A stretch of DNA of 7,232 nucleotides from contig JBGOUJ010000399.1 of assembly GCA_041477005.1 (NCBI GenBank), positions 1-7,232 of the forward strand, read 5' to 3'. Shown here in pieces: positions 1 through 6,410 of the stretch. The notes under the pieces are model-generated. The model saw nothing but the letters and a program-made list of their open reading frames with translations. It had not been told where the DNA came from and searched no databases. The DNA comes from JBGOUJ01 sp041477005 (GTDB lineage: Bacteria > Acidobacteriota > Terriglobia > Bryobacterales > JACQDG01). How positions within the stretch are numbered: position 1 is the stretch's first letter; every line of letters begins with the position of its first letter. A program made the translations under genes and the position numbers.

Positions 1-548
1 CCTTCCTCATCGACCACTCGAACGAGCAGGTCTACATACCGGACGACGGGAGCTTTGAGTTCAAGGGTTCCAGCCGGGCGTACGGATACGAGGCGAAAGC
101 GTCCGTCGCGATCACCCGTCGCGTTTCCCTGAACGGCGGCCTGACGAAGATCACGAACGCGTTTTTCAAGGGCGGGGATCATCGGGTTTATGTCGACAGC
201 GCGCCGCACTTCGTGGCCAACGCGGCTCTGACGGTCGCTGCCTGGCATGGATGGAGCGGCTCGCTCCGCATGCGCGCCGTCAATCACTACCGGCTGGATG
301 GGGACGACCCATCGATTGTCGCTTCCGGCCTCACAGTTTTCGACCTGGGCCTGGCGAAGCACATCCGGCGCGGCATCGAGCTGAATCTGAGCCTGGACAA
401 TCTGACCAGCCGCGACTACTACGAGACGCAAAACTTCTTCGAGTCGCGCGTCACTCCGGACGCTCCGGCGATCGGGCGGATACACGCCACGCCGGGCTAC
501 CCGCTGACCGCGGTCGTCGGGATCACTTTCCGTCTGCGTGGAAAATAA
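1..548 (+). CDS. TonB-dependent receptor, C-terminal part (5' end outside window)
   Basis: The frame is open from the window edge (first full codon at 3) to TAA at 546-548, giving 181 residues. The translation alternates short polar turns with amphipathic strands, as in an outer-membrane beta-barrel. The tail is typical of TonB-dependent receptors: a strand with the pattern LNLSLDNLTSRDYYE, an extracellular loop with NFFESRVTPDAPAIGRIH, then a last strand ending TAVVGITFRLRGK. The family imports siderophores, cobalamin or glycans across the outer membrane using ExbBD-TonB energy; the substrate cannot be told because the plug and most of the barrel lie upstream. One oddity is that the chain ends in RLRGK, so the usual C-terminal aromatic is five residues from the end. 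The next gene lies about 260 bp downstream on the same strand, so co-transcription is unclear. Confidence 0.85.
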   Translation, partial: FLIDHSNEQVYIPDDGSFEFKGSSRAYGYEAKASVAITRRVSLNGGLTKITNAFFKGGDHRVYVDSAPHFVANAALTVAAWHGWSGSLRMRAVNHYRLDGDDPSIVASGLTVFDLGLAKHIRRGIELNLSLDNLTSRDYYETQNFFESRVTPDAPAIGRIHATPGYPLTAVVGITFRLRGK

Positions 549-565
549 GATCCGAGCCGCGGGAA

Positions 566-580
566 CGGGCGCTCCGCCCG
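566..580 (+). terminator. Possible terminator hairpin after the receptor gene
   Basis: CGGGCG at 566-571 pairs perfectly with CGCCCG at 575-580 around a 3-nt CTC loop, 17 nt after the receptor stop codon. The position suits a terminator, but no T-run follows, so an intrinsic terminator is uncertain. An 8-bp palindrome, GGTGCACC, overlaps its end at 580-587. The rest of the 549-805 spacer shows no convincing gene or promoter. Confidence 0.3.
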
Positions 581-805
581 GTGCACCGGCAATCGACCTA
601 CAGAGCCGGCGCATGCTTCAGGTTCTCCCGCCTCCGCGGAACGTAGGCCGAGTGGTGAGCCGCGTCAGTCGCCGAATCTGCATCCGCCTCGTGAATCCGC
701 GCCTGGGGGTGCGGAGTTGCTCGCTTAACGCGACCCAATGGGTTCCTATCTCTGTCTGCCGGCAATGCAGCCTTAGGACACTAGCGTATTGGCAGCTTCC
801 GAAAG

Positions 806-2500
806 ATGTTAAGCTGGCTGATCCACCCGGGAATGCCCCGCACGTCCCAGACTGCCAGAAAGCAACGACGACAGCGCGCGGCGGCAGCCGCGGCGCAGCC
901 GAAGCCGCCCGTCCCACCCCCGCCGCGGCCGCCGCTCCCGGCCTGGGCCCGCTGGACGCTGGCGGGAATTGTTCTGGCGGCGCTGTGGCTGAGATTTCAG
1001 AATCTCGAATCCATCCCCATTGCCGGAGATGAGAGCGTCTACGTGCGCTGGGCGGAAATCATTGTCCATCAGCAGCAGTGGTTCATCTCGCTGCTCGACG
1101 GCAAGCAGCCGCTGAGCTACTGGCTTTACGCGTTGACGAGGTCGGTCTGGCCGGACGATCCGCTGTTTGGGCCGCGAGCGATCTCGGCATTGGCCGGCGT
1201 GGCAAGAACGCTCGGTCTGTTCGCCATCGGCCGGCGGCTGTCGGGCGAGCCGGCGGGCCTGATGGCCGCCTTTCTGTACGCTTTTTTTCCCTACGCTCTG
1301 CTCTACGACCGCTTGGCCTACACCGAGGGGCTGGTGAACCTGGCGGGCGTGATGATCGTTTACGCCTCGATCGTTTGCTTCGACTCGCCGGATCTTTCCT
1401 GGAAGCGGGCGCTGGGACCGGGGCTGGCGCTGGGGCTGGGATTCTTCACGAAATCGACGGCCGCGCTGTTCGGCTTTTTCCCTTTGCTCGCAGGGCTGTG
1501 GCTGGCGCGCGGGCAGGGCCGGCGGCTGGCGGTCGCGCTGGGAGTCGTCTATGGAGTGGCGGCGATTTTCCCGCTGCTCTCCTGGGCAGCGACGCCGCGC
1601 GCGCCGATGATGCCCACCCACAGCCTGCTCGTGCACCAGACCAGCTTTTTTGTCTCCCCACTGAAGCTATTGCGGCACCCGCTAGCGGTCGCTCCGGCAA
1701 ATCTTCGGCAACTGGCTGAATACATTCCGGCCTACCTGACGTGGCCGCTGGCGGTGGCGGCGCTGGTGGCCGCCGTCTATCTGGCTTGGAGGAGGTCGCT
1801 GGCGGGGATGGCCGTTTTCTCGGCGGCCTGGCTGCCGCTGCTGGTGCAGGTCTTCGTGCTGGAGATGTTCCCCACGCGATACCCGTTTCCGCATTTCTGG
1901 CCCTGTTTCGTGGTGGTGGGGATGGCCGCGGCGGCGATTCCCTGGCCCAAGAACCGGAACGCCGCAGCCCTGCTGGCCGTGCTGGCGGCTGCGGTGGTCG
2001 CCGGGCCGGCGATGAAGAAAGGCCTCTGCGTGGTGCGGAAGCCGGTTGAGTGCCTCTACCTGGAGGACGCGCGGACGTTCCTGGGATCGGGCCCGGCAGC
2101 GGGCTTCGGCATCCGCGAGGCGGCGGACCGACTGCTGGCGGAAGCCGGCAAGACCGGACTCACGCTGTTTACCGACGCCACTTGGGGGCCGCCGGCCGAC
2201 GCCATGTTCGCCTACCTGAACGAGCGAAACGGCATTCGCGTTTACGAGGCGTGGTGGACCACTATCGCTCCGAACTACCCGATCGTTCCGCCGGCGCCGG
2301 TGGAGGTGCTCAAGTCGCAATATGAGCGGATAGCGGCGGGGGTCCTCAATCCGGCCGGCCTCGGGCGCGTCTATTACTTGACCGAGACCTTCTACAACCC
2401 GCCGGCGGCGGTAGCGGCGCGCGAGCCCGGGGCGCAGCGCATCGCTTCCTTCCTCAAGCCCAACGGCCGGGATTCGATCGACATCTACCGCTTGCGATGA
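806..2500 (+). CDS. GT39/ArnT-like (PMT_2-type) membrane glycosyltransferase
   Basis: A 564-residue polytopic membrane protein of the GT-C fold. Such enzymes move a sugar from a polyprenyl-phosphate donor to a protein, lipid or glycan on the periplasmic side of the inner membrane. The first membrane helix (about residues 50-64) is followed by PIAGDESVY at 71-79, where the acidic D75/E76 pair matches the catalytic motif of the first periplasmic loop. DGKQPLSYWLYAL (98-110) matches the K-x-P-L-x-Y-W-L block of ArnT and PMT_2 proteins. Many hydrophobic segments follow to about residue 400, then a soluble tail of about 160 residues. The first 48 residues are unusual: basic, with six alanines (25-30) and a proline-rich run. 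ATG at 806 has only a weak GAAAG upstream; ATG at 833 (Met10) is an alternative start. Acceptor and donor are unknown. Confidence 0.8.
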   Translation: MLSWLIHPGMPRTSQTARKQRRQRAAAAAAQPKPPVPPPPRPPLPAWARWTLAGIVLAALWLRFQNLESIPIAGDESVYVRWAEIIVHQQQWFISLLDGKQPLSYWLYALTRSVWPDDPLFGPRAISALAGVARTLGLFAIGRRLSGEPAGLMAAFLYAFFPYALLYDRLAYTEGLVNLAGVMIVYASIVCFDSPDLSWKRALGPGLALGLGFFTKSTAALFGFFPLLAGLWLARGQGRRLAVALGVVYGVAAIFPLLSWAATPRAPMMPTHSLLVHQTSFFVSPLKLLRHPLAVAPANLRQLAEYIPAYLTWPLAVAALVAAVYLAWRRSLAGMAVFSAAWLPLLVQVFVLEMFPTRYPFPHFWPCFVVVGMAAAAIPWPKNRNAAALLAVLAAAVVAGPAMKKGLCVVRKPVECLYLEDARTFLGSGPAAGFGIREAADRLLAEAGKTGLTLFTDATWGPPADAMFAYLNERNGIRVYEAWWTTIAPNYPIVPPAPVEVLKSQYERIAAGVLNPAGLGRVYYLTETFYNPPAAVAAREPGAQRIASFLKPNGRDSIDIYRLR

Positions 2501-2508
2501 CGGCGGCG

Positions 2509-3816
2509 CTACTGCGGCACTATCTCGTGCGTTCCGCGGAGCGTCACATCGATGATGTAACGCTCGATCCGATCGTTGACGAGGACCGCGATGCCGTCAT
2601 CAGTGGCGAGATAGAGCCGGCCGGCGTAGCGCGTGACGGCGTGCGCGATCCAGGGCAACTCGTAACGGCGGACGTCATGGCTGGCACGGTCCCATCGCAA
2701 CAATCCGCCGCTCGAATCGCCATACTCGCCGCGATGCACCAGCGCCAGCCAGACCGCCTCGGGTTCGACGCGTAAGGCGGAGACCGACCAATCGTAAATC
2801 TCGGGCGGAGAAAACACGGTGAACTTGCGCTCGTCGGGGTCAAAGTAGCCGAAGCCACCGATGCCCGTCTCTCCTTCGGCGTCGTAAAAGGTCTTGCCCA
2901 ACCAAAGGCGGCCTTCGGTCGCCTGGTGCGGCCCAATCTCTTCTTTAATCTGGGACTGGTCGATTTTGATATGGGACTGCTCAAGCCGGGCGCGACCCTG
3001 CACTATCTGTGGCCGCACCGCAGCCCACTGGTCGGGATTCGACTGCGGCAACTCGTGGTCGCGGGACCGGCCGTCGACGTGTTCTACGATTCGCCGGTGG
3101 TTGGTTTGCGGGTCCTCGCGCAAGACAAAGCGGCCCGCCGGGCCGAACCGCACCGGCTCCAAAGGCCACCACTCAATGGCGCGGAAGGTTTCCGGCTTCT
3201 CGCGTCCCACCCAGTATTCGTACACAGGCAAACCAGCGAGAAGGGGCTGTGCGGCTGACTCGGGCAGGATCTGAAAGCCGCCGGCCGGCTCCGGACGGAT
3301 CACCAGAAACTGCTTGGCGTCGCCGGCGATGAAATAAGGCACGCCGCCTTGCTCTCGGATGTAGACGACCGAGAAGGGCCGATAGTCCACGCGGCGAAGC
3401 AGGCGCTTGCTGCGGACATCGAAGAACAGCTTCACGTTCGGCGGACGGGGGCCCTGTTCGGGCAGCCGGAAAAGCAGCAATTCGCTCGGCGTGAGCCGCG
3501 CCACTTCCACCGCCGAGCCGGGGTCCTCGCCGGGCAGCAGCGCCAGTTGGTAGACGCGGCGCGCGGGGTCCCGGTCCTGGAGGAACAGGCCCAGGATCTC
3601 GTCTTTGCCCCACCAGAGCCGATGCGCCACCCCCGCGGCGTCGGGATCCCGAGGGCTGGCCCAGACGAGCAGGAGGTCTTGATGGCTGTCCACCGCCAGG
3701 CGAGCCAGGGTTCGAAAGTGGGCAACCCTGGGGTTCAGCTTCTGGAAGGACGGGATGACCGCCGTGTCGCTGAAGGACCCGGCGAGCAGCGCGGAGAGAA
3801 GCAACAGAGCCGGCAT
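2509..3816 (-). CDS. Secreted protein with C-terminal propeller-like repeats, function unknown
   Basis: The protein has 435 residues, from ATG at 3816 to TAG at 2509. It begins MPALLLLSALLAGSFSDTA, a short signal peptide, so it is probably periplasmic or lipid-free secreted. I do not recognise a named family. The last third has three blade-like units, each a hydrophobic strand followed by a Gly/Asp turn and a further strand: RLWLGKTFYD (from 303), AVWLALVHRG (from 354) and RLYLATDDGIAVL (from 400). They resemble the short blades of two-component-regulator propellers; a role in binding or scaffolding is inference. Residues near 280-291 hold a duplicated QSHIKID/QSQIKEE heptad. The gene follows the membrane-protein gene by 5 bp, so it is almost certainly the second gene of an operon. 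An AAGGG directly abuts the ATG and overlaps the upstream stop region, hinting at translational coupling. Confidence 0.72.
   Translation of the reverse strand: MPALLLLSALLAGSFSDTAVIPSFQKLNPRVAHFRTLARLAVDSHQDLLLVWASPRDPDAAGVAHRLWWGKDEILGLFLQDRDPARRVYQLALLPGEDPGSAVEVARLTPSELLLFRLPEQGPRPPNVKLFFDVRSKRLLRRVDYRPFSVVYIREQGGVPYFIAGDAKQFLVIRPEPAGGFQILPESAAQPLLAGLPVYEYWVGREKPETFRAIEWWPLEPVRFGPAGRFVLREDPQTNHRRIVEHVDGRSRDHELPQSNPDQWAAVRPQIVQGRARLEQSHIKIDQSQIKEEIGPHQATEGRLWLGKTFYDAEGETGIGGFGYFDPDERKFTVFSPPEIYDWSVSALRVEPEAVWLALVHRGEYGDSSGGLLRWDRASHDVRRYELPWIAHAVTRYAGRLYLATDDGIAVLVNDRIERYIIDVTLRGTHEIVPQ
2539..2565. terminator. Long stem-loop at the convergent gene ends, candidate bidirectional terminator
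   Basis: GAGCGT (2539-2544) pairs with ACGCTC (2560-2565), and after a single C/A mismatch ACATC (2546-2550) pairs with GATGT (2554-2558) around a 3-nt loop: 11 pairs in 27 nt. It starts 39 nt after the plus-strand stop at 2500 and lies inside the last codons of the minus-strand gene. Only 8 bp separate the two stop codons, so a shared terminator would have to sit in coding sequence. There is no T-run on either side, so termination is inferred. Confidence 0.4.
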
Positions 3817-3821
3817 CCCTT

Positions 3822-5195
3822 CTATTTTCCCCTTTGACTGCGGCGGCGCTCGGATCGGGGAGCGAGCTTGGACGGACCTTCCGCAGCCGATTGTGGAGGG
3901 TGAGCGGCAACCCAGGCCGCGGCAACGAGCGCCGGGGCCAGCAGCGCCAGGGGCGCTACTTGCGAGAGGATGCGGTCGAGAGAGGTCCCGATCCACCACT
4001 GGATGTCGTTGCGGCCGTTCAGATAGGCGCCGAACAGACCGGCCAGTTGCCAGAAGACGAGGCCCGGCAGGAGCCACCAGCGAGCGTCCATACCGGCGCG
4101 GCGGGCAACGATCAGGCTCAACAACAGCAGCCAGAAGGTCAGGTTGTAGATGTTGATCTTGGCAGCCTGGCCGAGGATGCTCGCCACGCCCGGGCCGAGG
4201 TTGGCCCAGGCGAGGGACCCGCGGGCCAGAAGGTCCGAGCCGGGAACGCCGTATATATGCCTTGCTGCGATCCATGGCACGACCGCGACGGCCGGCCAGG
4301 CGAGGGCCGTCCAAGCCCGCCAGTCCGCTTTGGTCCGGGCCAGGCGGATCACCAGGAAGACCGCCACTGCGGCCAGGAAGAACAGCCCTTCGTTTTTGGT
4401 CCAGGCGGCGAGCGCCGAGAACAACGAGGCCAGGGCGAGGTCGCCTGTTCGCGCTTCTTTCCACCAGGCGTAGAGAAAGCCGGCGCCGAGCAGCAGGTAC
4501 ACGGAAAGGGCCGTATCGGCGTAGCCCGCGAGCTCGAAGGCCACGATGTTGACCATGTGCAGGTTGGCCAGCATGGCGGTGAACACCAGCGCCACCGGCC
4601 GGGAGCCGAAGCGCCGGGCGAGGAAATAGAACGATCCGAGCAGCGAAAGGAAAAAGAGCGGCGAGGCGGCCTTGGCCAGGTAATCGGCGGGCGAGCCGGC
4701 CAGCTTGTAGAGGAAGGTTCCGTAGAGAGGTATTAGCAATGGATAAGACGGCTGGCAGAGGAATTCGCTGGAGCGGGAGAGGAAGCCGCCGAGGTTGCCG
4801 TCCAGATAAAACGCCTTGGCCTTGAAGAGCCAGATGGCCCAGGAGTCCCAGGAGCGGGTGGTGAGGGGCATCACGCGCTCGTAGGGCAGCCAGGCGAGCG
4901 GGGCGGCGAGGGCGGCGGCTAGGGCGACCCACTCGAGCCAATCCGGCCGCGCGGGGCGCTCCCAAACAGGCCGCCGGCGCAGGCGCCAATAACCAAGCGG
5001 CAGCCACGGCAGCAGCAGGGCTGCAGGATGCCACGGCAAGCGCGCGAGGCCATAGAGAAACATCTGGAGCGAAAGCACCCCGGCCCCGGCGGCGAAGCTC
5101 AGCGCCAAAGCCGGGACCCAGGCGCACTCGACCCAACTCGAGATCACGAGCCAGCCCACCAGGCAAGTGAGGGCCACGGCAAGGATCAGGACCAC
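3822..5195 (-). CDS. Polytopic GT-C-like membrane protein, probable glycosyltransferase
   Basis: With GTG at 5195 as start the product has 457 residues and about ten or more hydrophobic segments, ending in a basic cytoplasmic tail (SERRRSQRGK). WDSWAIWLFKAKAF (116-129) sits after an early loop; a conserved Asp followed by an A-I-W-x-F-K-A-K run is a pattern I associate with uncharacterised bacterial GT-C proteins, and a WTKNEG motif in a later loop fits too. The fold therefore suggests a polyprenyl-phosphate sugar transferase, but the catalytic Asp is inferred. The start was chosen because GCGAGG lies 7 nt before GTG 5195 and a membrane helix begins at once. TTG at 5210 is possible; the longer frame from TTG 5291 begins inside a repeat and adds non-membrane sequence unlike a leader. 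The propeller-protein gene follows by 5 bp. Confidence 0.68.
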   Translation of the reverse strand: MVLILAVALTCLVGWLVISSWVECAWVPALALSFAAGAGVLSLQMFLYGLARLPWHPAALLLPWLPLGYWRLRRRPVWERPARPDWLEWVALAAALAAPLAWLPYERVMPLTTRSWDSWAIWLFKAKAFYLDGNLGGFLSRSSEFLCQPSYPLLIPLYGTFLYKLAGSPADYLAKAASPLFFLSLLGSFYFLARRFGSRPVALVFTAMLANLHMVNIVAFELAGYADTALSVYLLLGAGFLYAWWKEARTGDLALASLFSALAAWTKNEGLFFLAAVAVFLVIRLARTKADWRAWTALAWPAVAVVPWIAARHIYGVPGSDLLARGSLAWANLGPGVASILGQAAKINIYNLTFWLLLLSLIVARRAGMDARWWLLPGLVFWQLAGLFGAYLNGRNDIQWWIGTSLDRILSQVAPLALLAPALVAAAWVAAHPPQSAAEGPSKLAPRSERRRSQRGK

Positions 5196-5280
5196 CGGAA
5201 AACCTCGCAATGTCTCAGAGACATTCTGGCCATAACGCAAGCGCGGAGCCGCGACGGTGCGGGACGTGAAAAACTGCCGA

Positions 5281-5355
5281 TCTCGCGCCAAGACGCCACG
5301 TACGCCAAGAAAAACCTCCTTGTTCGCTTTGCGTTCTTTGCGCCTTTGCGCGAAA
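5281..5355. repeat. Imperfect palindrome built of CGCAAAG-type words
   Basis: The left arm 5284-5309 and the right arm 5327-5352 are both 26 nt, and 20 of 26 positions pair. The 17-nt loop contains CCTCCTT, so the minus strand reads AAGGAGG, a perfect Shine-Dalgarno word. On the minus strand the right arm is a run of CGCAAAG words 9-10 nt apart; the left arm is a diverged version with CGCCAAG. Similar CGCAAAG palindromes are, to my knowledge, scattered in the spacers of many environmental bacteria. It lies between the stop of the small anchored-protein gene and the start of the GT-C-like gene. It is not a gene. Confidence 0.75.
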
Positions 5356-5382
5356 TCTTTCGGCCGGCTCGTCCATCGTCAG

Positions 5383-5402
5383 TCGACCCATAATCGACCC
5401 AT
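5383..5402. repeat. Two direct copies of TCGACCCAT
   Basis: TCGACCCAT occurs at 5383-5391 and 5394-5402, an 11-bp period (about one helical turn). The second copy ends 2 nt before the stop codon of the neighbouring minus-strand gene (5405). It could be a protein-binding site or a chance slippage product; nothing else supports a role. Confidence 0.35.
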
Positions 5403-5404
5403 GG

Positions 5405-5878
5405 TCAATATCGAAAGATCTCCATTTGTTCCGAAGCGAAAAGCCTGGTGAGGCGCGCCGTACGCTCTTCGATCTGCCGCTCGTCCCAATGGCTGCTGGG
5501 AGGCTCCTGGGCCAGGTTCTGCGCCAGGTCTCGGAACACGGCCAGGTAGCCGCAGCCGGGGACCGATTCGCCGGGTTGATCCGAGAAGCGGACGCGGCGA
5601 GGATAGAGGTAATAGGGGAGCCGCGAGCGATAGTAGCGCAAGTGCTCGGGGCCGGCATAGACCACCACCAGGACGCAACCGCCGGCCGGCACCGTCTTAG
5701 CGAGGTCGCGCGCCACGTTGTAGGCAGGCTGGTCGACGGCCGCCGCGCGCTCCTCCCAGGAAAGGGCGGCGAGCGCCCCCCGCGCCTGCTCGGTGCGGAG
5801 GAACTGCTCGCTCACGTGCGGCCAGGCGATCAGCATCCACACGGCCAACAGCGCCAGCAGAAGGAGCCTGCTCGTCAT
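5405..5878 (-). CDS. Small membrane-anchored protein with periplasmic domain, function unknown
   Basis: The product has 157 residues, from ATG at 5878 to TGA at 5405. A hydrophobic stretch at residues 5-20 is flanked by an N-terminal Arg, so it should be a signal anchor with the rest outside the cytoplasm. The soluble part has a likely beta strand, CVLVVVYAGPEHLRYY (68-83), then SRLPYYLYPRRVRF (85-98), an aromatic block with paired arginines, and a second GYLAVF strand. I recall similar aromatic-Arg strings in uncharacterised proteins found near GT-C genes, but name no family. ATG 5878 was chosen because the in-frame sequence upstream belongs to a hydrolase remnant in its own broken frame. 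GAGCG about 10 nt before the ATG is a weak ribosome-binding site. The GT-C-like gene lies about 210 bp downstream on the same strand, with a repeat between. Confidence 0.65.
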   Translation of the reverse strand: MTSRLLLLALLAVWMLIAWPHVSEQFLRTEQARGALAALSWEERAAAVDQPAYNVARDLAKTVPAGGCVLVVVYAGPEHLRYYRSRLPYYLYPRRVRFSDQPGESVPGCGYLAVFRDLAQNLAQEPPSSHWDERQIEERTARLTRLFASEQMEIFRY

Positions 5879-5888
5879 ATCGGTTCGC

Positions 5889-6031
5889 TCACTTGTTGAC
5901 AAGCCCTTGGACAAGCCCTTTGAGAAACCAGGGCGCGAGGCCGGGTCCTTCTTCAGGAAATCCAGGAGCAGCTTCGCGACCTTCTCCCGGCCCGACATAG
6001 AAGGATGAGTGCCGTCTTCGCCCAGGTCCTC
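5889..6031 (-). pseudogene. SGNH/GDSL hydrolase, C-terminal remnant with a 1-base frameshift
   Basis: From codon GAG at 6031 the minus strand reads EDLGEDGTHPSMSGREKVAKLLLDFL and on to DPASR. The D-G-T-H run is the catalytic Asp-x-x-His of SGNH hydrolases (block V), and the helix after it ends the fold. At 5931-5933 one base is missing from a C run: skipping to the neighbouring frame gives PWFLKGLVQGLVNK and TGA at 5889-5891, the tail expected for this family. Without the shift, the frame runs into the next gene. The N-terminal block with the catalytic Ser is absent from the window, so the remnant cannot be an enzyme. A 12-nt unit is tandemly duplicated (11 of 12 identical) at 5897-5920 and codes the repeated GLVQ/GLVN. 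Confidence 0.65.
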
Positions 6032-6072
6032 GTGTAGAAGCCGTTCAGGTTCTTGCCGTTGAAGAGGTCGAC
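6031..6072 (-). pseudogene. Short scrap resembling the start of a DUF1080 domain
   Basis: Codons from GTC at 6072 to ACG at 6031 read VDLFNGKNLNGFYT. DUF1080 (3-keto-disaccharide hydrolase) proteins open with LFNGKDL-x-GW, so the match is good although only 14 residues long. It is joined to the SGNH remnant in a different reading frame (codons at 6072 versus 6031 are offset), so the two cannot form one protein. It looks like the edge of a deletion joining two genes that were on the same strand. Confidence 0.45.
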
Positions 6073-6090
6073 GCATCGTCGCCACAGTAT

Positions 6091-6123
6091 ATTACGGTCC
6101 GGGGCCAGGTGTCAGGCCGTAAT
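6091..6123. repeat. Inverted repeat ATTACGG ... CCGTAAT
   Basis: A perfect 7-bp pair, ATTACGG at 6091-6097 and CCGTAAT at 6117-6123, with a 19-nt GC-rich loop. It lies just upstream (minus strand) of the gene scraps, in a stretch from about 6086 to 6461 with no gene that I can support. It could be the end of a small mobile element or a regulatory stem; no duplication or second copy is visible. Confidence 0.3.
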
Positions 6124-6232
6124 CCGCCCGCACCGCCCGTAAGACGGCTCGGACTCGGCGACGGCCACCACCTGGTGCAGGGCGCTCCTCAACGTGGGAG
6201 GGCGAAAGGCAAGGCAAACAAAAACCGGGGAT

Positions 6233-6249
6233 GCGCCGCTTCGCGGCGC
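6233..6249. repeat. Perfect 7-bp GC hairpin
   Basis: GCGCCGC (6233-6239) and GCGGCGC (6243-6249) pair around a TTC loop. No T-run follows, so it need not be a terminator. It belongs to the long non-coding stretch upstream of the PadR gene, which also holds the TCTTGCC repeats. Confidence 0.4.
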
Positions 6250-6301
6250 GGCATTCTGCCCGCCTCTCGCGGCTGGGCGGCAAAAGATGCCCCCCTTTGA
6301 T

Positions 6302-6339
6302 TCTTGCCGATTGTCTCTTGCCTCTTGCCTCCTCTTGCC
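6302..6339 (+). repeat. Four TCTTGCC direct repeats
   Basis: TCTTGCC occurs at 6302-6308, 6316-6322, 6323-6329 and 6333-6339, with uneven spacing of 14, 7 and 10 nt. Such short-word runs are common in spacers of environmental genomes. They fall in a stretch without a gene, about 120 bp before the PadR start codon. Confidence 0.6.
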
Positions 6340-6410
6340 TTGGTTTCCTGGAGATTCACCAGCCCGGATGAGCATCCTGTTTGCCAAGACCGTTCTCATT
6401 CATATTGCCT

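Noticed and set aside
809..1636. Minus-strand frame opposite the GT39-like gene
   Set aside because: Composition is Arg/Gln/Pro-rich with no motif, as expected opposite a GC-rich gene.
2509..5166. A very long open minus-strand frame of 885 codons
   Set aside because: Only its last 435 codons make protein-like sequence. The part above 3816 is a shadow of the GT-C-like gene in another frame, rich in Arg, Pro and Gly.
5196..5291. Longer start (TTG 5291) for the GT-C-like protein
   Set aside because: It begins inside the CGCAAAG palindrome, has no good ribosome-binding site, and adds a stretch unlike a leader. GTG 5195 has GCGAGG at 7 nt.
5879..6085. N-terminal extension of the 157-residue protein to 6085
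   Set aside because: The extra residues are the SGNH remnant, readable in this frame only because of the 1-base loss at 5931-5933.
6109..6399. Short frames on both strands in the stretch before the PadR gene
   Set aside because: They run through hairpins and TCTTGCC repeats, have no ribosome-binding sites, and resemble no family I know.
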